Source: Sclerodactyla briareus
Lineage: Eukaryota; Echinodermata; Holothuroidea; Dendrochirotida; Sclerodactylidae
Assembly (NCBI GenBank): GCA_026419785.1
Contig: JAODTK010005621.1
Span: 62,001-126,000, forward strand
DNA length: 64,000 nucleotides
Direction of reading: 5' to 3'
Position 1 is the stretch's first letter. Each line of letters opens with the position of its first letter. The notes under the pieces are model-generated. The model worked only from the letters and a program-made list of their open reading frames with translations. It searched no databases and was not told the origin of the DNA. A program made the position numbers and the translations under genes. Positions 44,564 through 56,428 of this stretch are shown here, piece after piece.

Positions 44564-45800
44564 GGAGATTGCTGCCCTCTCAATGATTTACCAGATAGAC
44601 AGATGAGAGATCGGTCGATTGTTTGTGTAAACGGTACCATCCAACCCTGGCTTCTTTAACAAGGTGCGATATGGCGTGTTTCAGAGTGTCAGGTAAAATT
44701 CCAGTATTTAGAGACGAATTAACAGTCAATGCAGTGAGGGACCGGTAGGAGAGGTGACAGTTTGAACCGCGAAGACGGCCGTGGATCTACAGACATGCAC
44801 GTGTGAACCTCCGTCTCATCTTACGACGGCTATCTGTGACAGTAGTAAATTCGGAGAATGCGCTTGGACACGTACGATCAATATCGACGGAGAGCGGAGG
44901 AACAAAAGTAGCATTGATGTTCTACTGCTATTTTTTCCCATTGAAAAACTCAGCAAACTCGTTCGCCAATTAAAACATCCTGAGAGCCGTGTGTCGGAAA
45001 CGTGTTGAGAGGTGGTTGGGCGCAGCGTAGTGACCATCTGGAACAGACGATGTGGATCTGCCGCGGCTATTCTGGCACGGTGATACCGGCCTTCGTCTGA
45101 GAAAGAAGGTTATTGTAGCACGAGACATTGGCTCTGTAGCAGTCCTTGTCTACATGGAGCCTTGAATGATGCCGGCTTACGCTCAAGACACCGCCGCTTC
45201 TTTTTCTACTCCCTAGCGACGGTCGTGTACCCATGGAGCATGGGGTCTCGAGATAACATGCGCTTCAAAAAGTGGCGCATGCCTGTCGAGGAAGCGCTCA
45301 AAACTGTGTGATACTCAGTCACGAGTGAGTCAGCTTCAGGGGCAGCAGTAAGGGAATTCTGAGGTCCTCAGTAAAATCGCCATATCGATGTCACTCAACT
45401 TCCTGGACACAACACGTGTGTAGTATGGTGGAGGCGCAAGAGTAGACGCACCACTCAACAGTGCGTTATCGGACGGGCAGGCCTGGTGGTGGATGGTTCA
45501 GTGACAAGGTTGTCTCCCTTTTGAGAGAGAGCCAGGTCCAGTGTGTGGCCGTTGCCGTGTGTCGGTCATCTAGTTCTGCTGAAGGACCCGTCGATTACGA
45601 GTAGCTCACGAAAGGCACGGCCGTCACGATTCGTGCTATCATCAACGTGGAAAAGTGAAATCCCCACCACCTCATTAGCAGTCACTTTGCTATGTGTTGT
45701 TTTTGTGTGTGCACCACCCTTACCTTGGAGCAGATTTCGATCAGTCTTGATGGAATGTCGTGTGGTATCAGAGTTGGGTGAACATCATTCTGATAAGATG
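44564..45800 (-). mobile_element. Outer LINE, endonuclease to N-terminal RT part
   Basis: Minus strand, in order from 45800: GRAFRELLVIDGS, GNGHTLDLALS (endonuclease C-terminal box), LDRHAPLFEAHVISRPHAPW (~45270), LANEFAEFFNGK (~44960), ILPDTLKHAI (~44690), NNRPISHLSIW and IIERAAIS (~44580). These are consecutive motifs of a CR1/L2-type ORF2. The next expected motif is found at 41105, beyond the inner element. The 5' end is truncated within the endonuclease near 45800. Multiple frameshifts. Confidence 0.8.
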
Positions 45801-45939
45801 TTTGGCCTGAAAGTGGTAAATCAGTAGGGTATTAGCCTACCTCATATAAGTCATTAGCTCATTATAAGCTGATAGCAAACAGTAGAAGCTATGGTAACAT
45901 GATTTAGGTACAGGATACCAGGTACATAAACTGAGATTT

Positions 45940-46390
45940 TCAGCATTAAAATATATGCTAATTAGGTGGGCTAGTCTTTCATAAATGGGCAAAATTGTAT
46001 AAAAGTCTGTTGATTCTCAAGAAACTTGGACGGAGAATTCAAATTTAAATGGGAATTGGCCCCTCGAAGGGTCATTCAAGTGTCTTATTGTATAATGTAT
46101 GCAAATTGAGGGTTCATCAGATTCCCACAAGACTTGGTGAACAGTTTGACCTCTTCTGAATATTTCAAAGGTCAGTGGGGGTAATTGGAGGTCACTAATA
46201 CAATCTAATTTGCAGAATTTTAATGTCCACAAAACTTGCAGAATAGGTTTGCCTTCTATCCTGAGTTCAAATGTTAGTTGGGTCATTGAAGGTTCACTTG
46301 CAGGGCCAATGGTTAGGTAACCTACAAGTGTATAATTTACAAAGTCGGTAGGATTTTTGTCTCGCCTGATGAAATTCAGGAGGAAACTCA
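45940..46390. repeat. 'cacaagacttggtgaac' interspersed repeat
   Basis: Degenerate ~100-bp units with 'caagaaacttggacgg', 'cacaagacttggtgaacagtttgacc' and 'cacaaaacttgcagaataggtttgcc', followed by 'gtctcgcctgatgaaattcaggaggaaactcagtgg', then a (TG)n tract at ~46405-46453. It belongs to the same style of family as 38200 and 48350. Another short stretch is at 46730-46970. Confidence 0.55.
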
Positions 46391-48349
46391 GTGGTCACTA
46401 TGGCGTGTGTGTGTGTGATTGTAGGCGTGTGTGTATGTGTTTGTGTGTGTGTGTCACACTTTCTCGTTAGCAGGATATCATTAGAACGGAAAGTGCAATT
46501 GGGACAAAATTCTCAGGGTAGCATAGGGTTGGGCTGTACTCGACGATTGATTTTGAGAACGATACTCAGTAATTAAGTATGTGAAATTAGCCCATTTTAG
46601 GGCATTCATGGCTGAGCTCGTTAGCAAGATTGCGCACGAACGTAGACCTACGGGGATGTGACTTGCAAGTAACAGGATAGCCAGTAGATAAACTGATTAG
46701 GCAGTTCCAGCCAAAATTATGCTAATGAAGTTCCCTAATTTGCCTAAGTTATGGAAAATTTCATTTTCAGAATTTTCACACGAAACTTGGTGGACATGGC
46801 ACCCTTTTAATAGTCCCGATAAATTTATTACAAGTCGAGGTTATCAAAGTTCATTTGAGGTGTCCTAATTTGCATAATTATATGCATTTTTTCAAAGTCT
46901 GCTATTTTCATGAAACTTTGTGGATGTGCTAGTCTTGTTCAATACGCCGTGACTGTGACTCAATTTTGAGCTTTTCACATAATCTAGGTCCTCTTGAACA
47001 GTTCGGTCCTAGAATATGTGGTTCGACACGTACGGCTTGTAAGACTGTTCGTGAAGTTGCTTTACTGCATGCATTAAAGGCTGTATTAAACAGCATCAAT
47101 CATGCATCAAGTACCCGCCTCAAACGTTAGAAAGACTGAGTAAGTCCAGTCAAAAATTATCTATCTTCTTAGGCCTACTTGCTCAACTTAAATCCACACG
47201 AGAACGTGTTCAATTAGTAATTAGCGAAAATGTCTCCCTTACCGTTCAACCGTTCACACTCCGGCTGATAACTTTCGCTTGGGCTAACCTTGAACAGCTT
47301 GGAACTTCACATCTCGATCGTCTCTCACCACTTCACTAGGTCTAGTCCCATAACGTACTATTCATGTTGCCTATTATTGGTCGCATAAGATACAAAATAG
47401 CAATAAATAAATTGCAGACTCTGCCGACAATATTGAAAGTTTCGTTCCCATCTGTCAATTTTATTAGTTTTCATTCCATATATTACACCATATTTGGAAG
47501 AAAATATAAAACTTAACACTTTAGTATGTAGTTTAATAAGGCTGTTCCTCATAAAGCCGAATTAGCAACCCACGTGCCGCAACAGCTCTTGAAACGTGGT
47601 GTGATTGGCTTCTTTAGATGTGAAGAAATGACGTCATATTGAACATTTCTCCAAGACGAAGCTAATGCCATTCACCAATCACCACTGTATAGTAAACGAT
47701 AGCTGGAGGACCCACTATTTGGTTCTTTGCAAGAGTGCTAGCTTCGACTTAACCAAGACTATGGATTGGCTAACATTTTGGTCCCAACAAAAGTGAAGGT
47801 AGGGTCAAGGCACAGAAGGTAATTTAATGTGTCTAATTTGCAATAATTTATGCATATTTTTTGATTAGTTAATCTTCATTAAACTGGGTGATTTGAATAC
47901 CCATTGTCTGAGATATTTGAGGGTAGATTTGGATCAGTAGAGTATGTGCCTGATTTTGCATATTTATCCTTATGTGACATAGTCATATTTCACAAGGGTT
48001 TTGTGGCACATTATCAACATTCAGTCTACAAATTTGATGTCCTACCCTGGTTTCAGATTTCAAATACTTACTCTCCTCGCTGTCATAACACTATTATCAC
48101 ACACATGAGCATAACCCAATTGGTTCATTCACTGGATCCGAGATCTTCATGAAGCAGCGCATTATAAATACTTGTATATATGTAATTTATTGGTAACTTG
48201 GGTCTGGAGAGATTCTGACCACCAAAAGCCCCTCCATGTATGCCCAACTGGTTTTGGATAATATGTTATTAGCTGCCGCCACAAAATCCCTTATAGTCAC
48301 CCTCAGAATCACGGTGGGTCACACAGGTGGTCAAAAATAAAACTTAAAT

Positions 48350-48990
48350 AACTTCATCCAAAAAAATCTCTGATCGCCAAATAGGCGGACGAGCGTGTTG
48401 AGAACCCACTTGTATGAAACCTGGTGGGTATGGTTGACCTGGCTATGAATTTTAGTATGGATTCAGAGTCAATGGAGGTCAGTCAATGTGTCTAATTTGC
48501 ATAATTTGTGCGTAATTTTCAAAGTTTGCTGGATTTTCATGGAAACTGGTGGGTATGGCTTACCTTTACTCTCCAACATCTTTACATCGACGGAGGTCAT
48601 TCAATGCATCTGTTTTGCATAACTTATTCCAAATTTCGAAATTGTTTGATTTGCATGGAGCTTGTGGGTATGGATTACCTTTAGGTCCCCCGAACATATT
48701 AAGTGTGGTCCACCATTAGTCCTGGGCTTCCTGCGAGAATATGGGTCAATAGAAGTTGAGTATTGTGTCTAATTTGCCATAATTTGAAATTGTTGTCATC
48801 ATTTTCCACAAAATGTATTACTCCTTTGGTAGACATGGTAAATAATCAGTCCTTATGAATGTGAAAATGGTTCATGATATTAGAGGTGTTCCTGTTAAAT
48901 GCTAAACCAAAATCTTAACGCAACAAATGAAAGCCTTGTAATTGTTTGCATTGTGCCTAATAGAAAGTAACACTGATCGGCAACAAGGCG
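48350..48990. repeat. 'ttgcataa' interspersed repeat, copy 2
   Basis: Collinear with 38200-39010 (shared phrases listed there), same orientation. It ends near 'gcgagacacgggggcgagcg', where copy 1 has 'ccgggcgggcgtcac'. A nearby segment (49120-49420, 'gaaaaacctggaaaagtaatggaatttc') resembles 22070-22330 ('agacctggaaaagtcatgaaatttc'), a further small dispersed pair. Confidence 0.65.
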
Positions 48991-49601
48991 AGACACGGGG
49001 GCGAGCGCCGGGTTCTGCTCTGACCTACAAGGTCTAATGGCCAAAAAAGCAAACTGAAACAACACTGATGGGAAACGAAGTAGACTAGCATACAAGAACC
49101 AACTCAAATTCCCAGTGCAGGGTTCCCGCGGTCATGAAAAAACCTGGAAAAGTAATGGAATTTCATAAGAAAAATCCAGACATGGATAAATTTTAAAATT
49201 AGTTGAAAATGTGTTGAGTCATGGAAAAGTCATGGGGATTTTCATCAAGTTGATGTTTATCACTTTCTCACAGCTGTTTGCTCTTGTTGCTTTAATTCTT
49301 TCGTTGGATTCAGTTGAGAATTTTGTGCGAGATGGCGAGATGTCATGGAAATCCTTCATTGGCCTAAAATTCATGAAATTTGGATTGGCCAGAACCTGCA
49401 GAAACCCTGCAGTAGCATCTATTGTCTCCATGTTTGGGCTCTCCCTTTCCTGCAAGGAGAATCAGATTGACATACATGCGCTGGTACCCATCAGTTGAGT
49501 GTCCAGGTGAGGGATTGAACTCGCCGGTTCATTGGTGTGTGGCTCTAGACAAAAGGTTATATACTTGTAACAAGCATTTATTGTTTCGCTGTTCTCAGCA
49601 G

Positions 49602-49848
49602 GCAATACAGAAACCAAAGTTGGGCACATCAATGAAACGGGGGCATACACACCTCGTCAAAGCTACCTCCTCGCCTAAGAAAATGCGACCACAGTCTCAC
49701 CAATGGCGTACCCACAGAGACTACGGCTGCAGTGGAGACGGTGGCCTGAATAGTTGCCCCGGGGGCGAGCCGAGCAACCCATACGCGCAGGGGCATGGCC
49801 GATGACTTAAGTCAGTCTGTCAACATGGGGAGAATAACTCTGTGTTTG
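49602..49848 (+). CDS. PRRC2: PRRC2 exon: SKLPPRL block
   Basis: Acceptor CTGTTCTCAGCAG ends at 49601; donor GTAAGA at 49849. In phase 0 it starts AIQKPKLGTSMKRGHTHLV. In the next frame it reads TSSKLPPRLRK, then a Thr/Ala/Val-rich stretch and MADDLSQSVNMG. Human PRRC2C has NEKGRSQTSKLPPRFAKKQATG followed by an Ala/Ser/Pro-rich stretch. The SKLPPR motif is family-specific. At least one indel separates the start from it, and one in-frame stop follows. Confidence 0.82.
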
Positions 49849-50353
49849 GTAAGATTTGTCTTTTAATAACCGTTTGGAGAGTAAATCTTTTATATCTCAC
49901 AAAAAACAGAAAAATGGGAGGAATTCAGTAGATGGAAACAGAGAAGAAACTGAAGAAAACGAATGATATCACAAAGCATACATTAAGAAACAGTGAACGT
50001 GGAAGATGATGTCACTCTAAAGGACAATGAGGCCCACTTATTTTTTCGATTTCTCTGAGGCGAGGGGATATATGGTGTACCAGTGTGTCTTTCTGTGTTG
50101 CTCTTCGTTAATATTTCGGGGGTATTGCTTTACCCTTTCAATGACACAAGCTACTCTAGTCAAGATCACGCATATACCACCTCACTCTATTCATGGGCAA
50201 CTCTCCTTTAAGGGCCACTTACAGTTGTTGGCTAGATCGCAAAAAATAGTGTAGTAGCATTATCATGAGTCAATCAGTATCTTGAGTTGATTAGTCCGGT
50301 ATAAACTAGATATTAGCTGTGCATGCATGTGCACAATGAACTGAATGTAAACT

Positions 50354-50908
50354 GTGAAGGAAGATTATCAAACTGAGTGCATCTTGGAAGGATTTTTCTG
50401 CCTACTTCCATCATCATTTGAAACAGTCAAGAAAATGGCATCAATGATATTGGAAATGAATGCCATCATTCGAAACTCATCTAAGAAGAACTTCATTCAA
50501 AATTACATTTCTATTCTGGAAAAAATGGTGATCAGAGTCGGCGAATTTTCAAAAATGTCGGCTGGCCGTAACAATTTATTTGTTTCGCCACAGGGACCTA
50601 TTCCACGAAATTATGAATTTATCCTAATACTATTGTTCCAACAGATTTCTTTGTTAATTGTAGTTTCTATATCAGTCGATACAATAGATTACTACAGAAT
50701 GGGTAGATTCGTGATGGAAGGAGGACATGAAATAAAGGCTGATTGCCAATTCACAATTTTTCCCAAATTTGCGGTGAATCTGGATGACACATTCTTCGTC
50801 AAATGGCCACCAAAGGACACATTTGTTACTAATCATTTCACTGACTTTTCAATTCTCATGCCAGAAGAATTTATTTCATTAGACATATTTTCATGTTGTC
50901 AAATTTAG
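50354..50908 (+). other. Unrecognised 184-codon intronic ORF
   Basis: Open from ATG at 50354 to a stop at 50906-50908, in the 1.4-kb intron between the SKLPPRL and DSGIELNSD exons. The predicted product has a central hydrophobic stretch (FILILLFQQISLLIVVSISV, ~residues 94-113) and a Phe/Asp-rich C-terminus. No family recognised and no splice sites obviously serving it. It could be chance, a decayed element or a nested gene. Confidence 0.25.
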
Positions 50909-51289
50909 TTCATGTTCAGCATCAAACTGCTCAACTCAATGATCGACTCTTGATAACTTGAAAGTTGCCAAGCTGTGAAATAGTGACTGACTTCAGGAGG
51001 CGAGCAGGTCATGTCTCGGCGGAGTATACAGTTAGAGATACTTTTTAGTGCCATACGAAAGAGCATTTCTGAACAAATCATGTGTACGATGGATTTTTGA
51101 TAGACTGCGTTTTCTTTGCCGAAATCATTCTGGAAACTGAGACTTGCAAGAGGTTTGTATGTAAAGATTGGCAGACACGCTTTGGATGTTCTCCGAGACA
51201 AGAGATGTGTCACGAGAAAACAGCAGCAGATTATACAACGTGAATTCCATGAAGTCATGTAAACAGTTGATTCTCCTGTTTCTATTCAG

Positions 51290-51741
51290 GTACTTACCAA
51301 AATGCACCACCACCACCACCAAGCCATGCCTTGGGATGAAGCACCTACAGCTACCCTACCCAGCCAGTTGGATGCGAATATCCACCAGTCCCCCATCATG
51401 GGCGTGGCATCTGTCGCCATGGCGACTGGCATCAAGGGGTCTCCTGGGAAGCCGGAGGCTGGGGGTAGCAGCGACCAGCATGACAGTGGTATCGAGCTGA
51501 ACAGCGACCACCACGCCTCAAATCCTCCCTCCCAGCGAAGCTCCCCCAGCAACGACAACAAGATGATCAACGCTGAGGCTATGTCAGCCAGCCAGCGACC
51601 GCCATGGCCGCGATGACATCGCAGGCGACAAACAACTGGGGGGCCATACCCCTCTCAAAGGCACTCAAGACAGACCCACCCCCTGGCAACAGGGAGAGGC
51701 TTCTAAAACCAGGGGAGGACGTGCAGGTCTCTGCATCACAG
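51290..51741 (+). CDS. PRRC2: PRRC2 exon: DSGIELNSD..QRSSP block
   Basis: Acceptor TTTCTATTCAG ends at 51289; donor GTGAGT at 51742. One frame starts YQNAPPPPPSHALG. Another reads PWDEAPTATLPSQLDANIHQ then SDQHDSGIELNSDHHASN and PPSQRSSPSND. A third frame gives TSQATNNWGAIPLSKALKTD and PGEDVQVSASQ, exiting in phase 0. PRRC2A has [29 protein letters not shown], and PRRC2C has LWDNKVAPPAVL and QESGLEIGTD in the same part. The DSG(I/V)(E/D)L and QRSSP motifs identify it. About two indels. Confidence 0.88.
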
Positions 51742-53392
51742 GTGAGTGTCCCACCTGACCGTACCAGCCACCATCAGTGCTTGGTTACAGTGCTATGATT
51801 ACAGAGAAGTTTATTTTGGATTGTTTTTTTAGCCATATGATTGTTGGTGTTCTCTTCAAGGCTCTCAACCTTTTGATAATAGGGAGCTTTAGATTTCACA
51901 ACGGCAATGACCGTCCTGCAGTAAGGGCGCTTTAGATTTTACAATGTGTCAATGTGCCAGTTGTGTGATGTAGATGCGCCCGTTTTACGATTGCGTGTTT
52001 GAGTACTGACCCTAGAATTTCCAAATTTTTAGCCTTTTGAATGATGCCACACAGTGGGTTCAAGTTCACGTCGTAGGGACAACGTGAAAAGTAGTGCTCC
52101 CGGCGTGAAACGATGTCGTATGGCAGTTAGTGAGGTTGTCGCATGCGCATTTGGTTTACATAGCGTCATACGTTTCAGTCGTGGATCTAAAGCTCCCTAT
52201 TAGGTGACTGCAGACAGGTGACATAGCTACTGCCTCATTCGTTTTTGAAGGACCAAATATGAATGAATGTGACACTGCTTTGTAACTGTTCCGGCGTCAA
52301 TGAATTTAGTGATCTTTGCAGCACTGTTAGATTTTGGGGCTCTGCAAAAGTTGGAAAGGACTCGTTCACATTGTGGCCTGATGTTCGGTAAGGGCAGGAG
52401 TTTGTTACTCTTGTCCAAATAGTCATGTGACTTGACTTCTGGTACTTCTCGTTTATTAGAGCTAACTGTCCCAGATGGAATTCCAGCCTATTTGAATGCC
52501 AACAATTGTCCAACAGTTGTTTCAAAAACTCCTCTTGTGACACCACGGAGGTGGGTGGGGGGAAGGGGGGGCTCTTGTGATACCACGGAGGTGGGTGGGG
52601 GGAAGGGGGGGGGGATGGTCTGCAGTACTCATGGCATGGTGTTCGCATCTCTTGTTGCTTCTTGTGACCCTGACACTCTCAACAAGTTGTGGTTGGCACC
52701 CCCGTGACCCCGTATCTAAGGTGCTCTGCCTTCTGTCATTTTCATATATGGCATTGGAAAATCCTCAAGTTGAATTGCCACCCAAAAAGCCGGATAGTTT
52801 ACAAAGTGCATTCCTGCAAAAGAATTTATATTCTCATATGCTCAATGAATATTTGTATGAAGGTGTGTTGTATTCTTACCTCAAACCTTTGATTAGTAGT
52901 GGCAATATAGGATGCTCAAGAATTTGTGAACATTGAGAGACGAAAATATCATGATAATCCAACTGCAACTGAATATATGCTGTCATTTTGAGCATTAAAG
53001 CGACAAGGACAGAGTGGTATTCAGCGATCTATACATCTGTCTGTTGTCTATGAGTTTTTCCCTCGAGGGATAATATTCGAACATGTTCACCCATGTTGAC
53101 CCACAGGACTCCTCAGGTTAAATTGACATGATACTTGTTCAATGTTATCAGTAACCAGTGGTACTCATTGGGTGTTCATGAACTTGAGGTCAACTACCAT
53201 TGGGGAGGGGCCTAGAAATATATGAGACAATTTGCAAAATGCATCTCTTACAAATTTACCCAGTGTAACTGCTATTATATTACAGACTTTGCAGTTTGAG
53301 CTTCTGCAGCATAAGTGCTCTAGTTAGTAGTTCGCAACTTTGAGATAGTAAAAGTCAAAATTTGAAAACCACACTCTGATATTTTCTTGCAG
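51742..53392. other. Intron with a 40-bp tandem duplication
   Basis: 1.65 kb of unique sequence. At ~52534-52612 a ~40-bp unit 'ctcttgtga(c/t)accacggaggtgggtggggggaaggggggg' is present twice in tandem. Nothing coding is recognised. The pyrimidine tract before the next exon is 'gatattttcttgcag'. Confidence 0.6.
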
Positions 53393-54633
53393 ATGACATC
53401 TGTATCATTGGGCAACACGGAGCAGCCAGTCTCGCTATCCAATCCGATCAGCACAGAGAACCCTCCGAGGCAGCTGCCGACGACCAACGACTCAGCATGT
53501 CAATAGAGAAAACCAAGCACTACTGGGATCCCGACTTCAGCAGTGCCATGTCTGCCTCACAGCCCTCCCCACCCCAGGTGGCTTTTGTTGCCTCGGGTGG
53601 CCCGCCCCCTCAACAGCAGATAGAGACAACGTCGTCTGATATAGTTGGCCAGGAGCTGGGCGAACACAGGCAGGAGGCGCCACGCCCACAGCTCAATCAG
53701 GACCCTGATTCCTTCCACCTGGCGAGGGCGACATCAACATTGGGGACGTTGGGGCAGAGAAGGAGAACATACACCTGAAGGAAGAGGTACCAGCTGCCCA
53801 GTCCCAGCCCCAGACATCTGGATTTGAGGGGCTCAACGCAAACACGAACAACGAGGCAATAAAAAACCAAGGGACCAGCCTCAACCAGCTGATTACATCA
53901 AATTTACAGAGTGGGTGGGGGGGGAAGGAGCTGCGAATGCCCCTGAGAATATGTTCAACCCCAAAGACATAGAAAGCTTTGAAAACCCGGTGGTCAAGGA
54001 CGATGAAGGTGAACAGGAAAGATATAGAAATGTCGCCCTCTATGAGAACACCAGAGACAAAGCATCGACTGCAGAGCCCGCAGATCCATTCGTGCAGAAA
54101 GACACCTCCCAGGCGAGTTCAATGTCATGATTGCCCAAGCTGCTCAACACCCCCGGCCAGCGAGCCTGGATCCGGTAACCCCATACTCCTCGGCCCTCCA
54201 TTGAGGAATGGCGATGAACAGCATGTCGCCTGCCCCCCACCTATATGCCTCGACGATGATGCAGCCGACCATAGCATCGATGCCTTTGCCTCTGCTCTTG
54301 CGGAGGCCACGTCCGGTATTCCCTTAGGGATTTGGCCAGAGGCCAAGATCCCGCCAGTCGCCCCCGGGATGATGCGAACACGCAAGCAGCGCTTTCCACG
54401 CAGCCATCCTACTGGCCCAGTCTGCGCCCCAGCCGGGTTTCCCCACGCATTGCCTGGAGTCTCTTACCAGTATGTCCCAGATGGTACACAGCCAGCCCGA
54501 TGTGCCCTTCGGCACGCAGGTCACTCCCGAGGGGGGGACTACGCCACGCCCGGGTCCATGCTGATGAAACCGAGCAATGTCACCAAGACGGTTGCGAGTG
54601 ACATAGGGGACAGTCCCAACATGGCAGTTGCAG
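53393..54633 (+). CDS. PRRC2: PRRC2 exon: SIEKTKHYWDPDF and C-terminal low-complexity region
   Basis: Acceptor ATATTTTCTTGCAG ends at 53392; a possible donor is GTACGG at 54634. It starts MTSVSLGNTEQPVSLSNP. A shift near 53497 brings LSMSIEKTKHYWDPDFSSAM. Human PRRC2C has FSLTFKMESARKAWENSPNV and PRRC2B a similar KLESARKAWENSP, the last strongly conserved block. Further pieces in other frames are GDINIGDVGAEKENIHLKEE, NPKDIESFENPVVKDDEGEQ, FNVMIAQAAQHPRPASLDP, SPAPHLYASTMMQPTIASMP and MSQMVHSQPDVPFGTQVTPE, all disordered, Ser/Pro/Gln/Met-rich. Many indels. The 3' border is not certain. Confidence 0.83.
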
Positions 54634-56428
54634 GTACGGACTTATGGACAGGGTAATTCTGACTTTCCTGTCTAGTCGAACTTTGTGTGTATAGCATGAG
54701 CGAGATCTCCCCCCCAATGAACTGTAAATGCTCACATACTGAAATTGTGTGGAGGTCCATGGTCAAGTGTTTTTGTGTAGCTCCCAAAACGAATAAAACT
54801 ATTTTGCAATAAATGGTAAATTATTCCAAAAGCAAAAGCTGTGTACAAAAAAAAAAACCAATTAATCAGTGCTGTCTTAGTGGTGGGCAATTTGGTGCTT
54901 ATGACAACTAAAGAGTTTACACAACTGATAAGATTTGAGCAGAGATATGTTAATGAGTAAATATTTTGCATAATCATGCATTTTTTTTCCTCCAGCCATC
55001 GCAAGTTCATAGTATTTACCGGTAGGTCTACAACAATCAAATTAACAGAGAAGAACATCTTATAGCAGACATGAGTTCTGGTTGGCACGTCAATCTACTA
55101 TCTTTGGTTTATTATTCATTGGATTTGATTTGCTTCCTTGATTGGTTCAGGGAAGCAATTAAGGCTCATGTAGGAATTCTGGCCATTTTGACGTGGATGA
55201 GCACCGCGTACCACGCTCCTTTGTAGACTAGTGCTCAGATGATGAGGAGGAAGGGGCCACAACCCAACCACCTGCCTCTCGGCACCACCGTTTTATGTCC
55301 CCATCGAAAGGACTATCAATGAAAATCAACGGACCGGAACCAACTTCTCAGAACTGGAGGACAGCGGTTCCAAGTTCAACGTGACTGCCTCACAGCCAAC
55401 ACTATTGCAAATATCGTGTGACAAACCCCAGAAAATCCATGCATCACAGGGAACCATGAAGTGAAGACTAAAACTCGGCCCATAGCGAATGCAGTGGCAG
55501 CCACCCCGGGAAAATTGTCCAGTGACTGCTGAAATTCGAACCTGGAATATTTTGGTTGTAAAGTGTCACTGATACCCCTCTAACCATTCTTCTGCCCTGA
55601 GGGAAGTCAGGGGAATCTATACAGTGGTGTTCTTAAATATATGTATGATGGCCTGGCTTGTTAACACAGTAATTCGACCCCAAACAGATGATGAAGCTTA
55701 TACTTGGTATTGTGTTCCTCAAGATGAGTACATGATCGTTGTTATTGTTTTGGGGTATCTGAGGCAAAGAAGGTCAAAGTCTGAAATTTTGTAACAGTGT
55801 ACAGTCAGAATGCTGGGTTGGTTCAAATGGGAATTTGGCTGCAGCGTTTTATGGAGAGTACCATGAATACTATTGGTTCCTGATGTAGACTGGGGGTTAA
55901 TTTCTGGATAAAAGTGGGAATTGTGAAAAATGGATATTCGGCCAAATGTAGCCTTGTTCAGAAGATAACTTTCGGGGGGGACCCCACCTTGATGGATGAA
56001 GCTTATAAACTAGGTATGCTAGTTCCCCCTTAGAGTACATGAAGTTGACAGTGAATAGAAATTGTCCGAATGAAATCAGTCAAGAAGTCACTAAACATCT
56101 CGTTTTTCAGTTAGGGGTGTAGCTCTGTCCACTGAGCTAATCCTCCTGAAGCATAGCAAAAAAAGAAAACTTGCTCGTGCCAAGATATCTGGCTGTCATA
56201 GGATTGAAATGTTTGTTATGTCGGAACATTTTTAAACTGTGCATCTCTCTGAAGCTATAGCTATGCCACCACAATATTCATGAAAGTAATGGAAAATGAA
56301 TTTTCTTGCCCTGAGGAATATGGCAGTTAGTAGGATGTTCAAGGATATTCTGGAGTGTACTTGCTGATAATTTTTGCTGACTAGCAATTAGTATTAATTG
56401 TTGGTAAATTTTTCCCCTCTTATCCCAG
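54634..56428. other. Intron with interspersed repeat; one possible small exon
   Basis: 1.8 kb. The segment ~55150-55500, after an acceptor-like GATTGGTTCAG, has fairly coding-like pieces (for example SELEDSGSKFNVTASQPTLL) that might be a further PRRC2 exon, but no diagnostic motif is visible. ~55630-55800 belongs to the 'gatgagtacatgatcg..ttttgggg..ggtcaaag' repeat also seen at 26490 and 60200. Confidence 0.4.

Larger units (their letters stand above)
40120..49601. other. 9.5-kb intron with SINE and nested LINEs
   Basis: Largest intron in the window. Contains a tRNA-derived SINE (40231-40420), two nested LINE copies (40500-45800), several 'ttgcataa'-type repeats (45940-46390, 46730-46970 and 48350-48990) and a (TG)n tract (~46405-46453). 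From ~46980 to 48340 I see only AT-rich sequence with no conserved coding block. Confidence 0.8.

Noticed and set aside
47629-47636. TGACGTCA (CRE palindrome)
   Set aside because: A single 8-bp match in a 9.5-kb intron without other promoter features is expected by chance.
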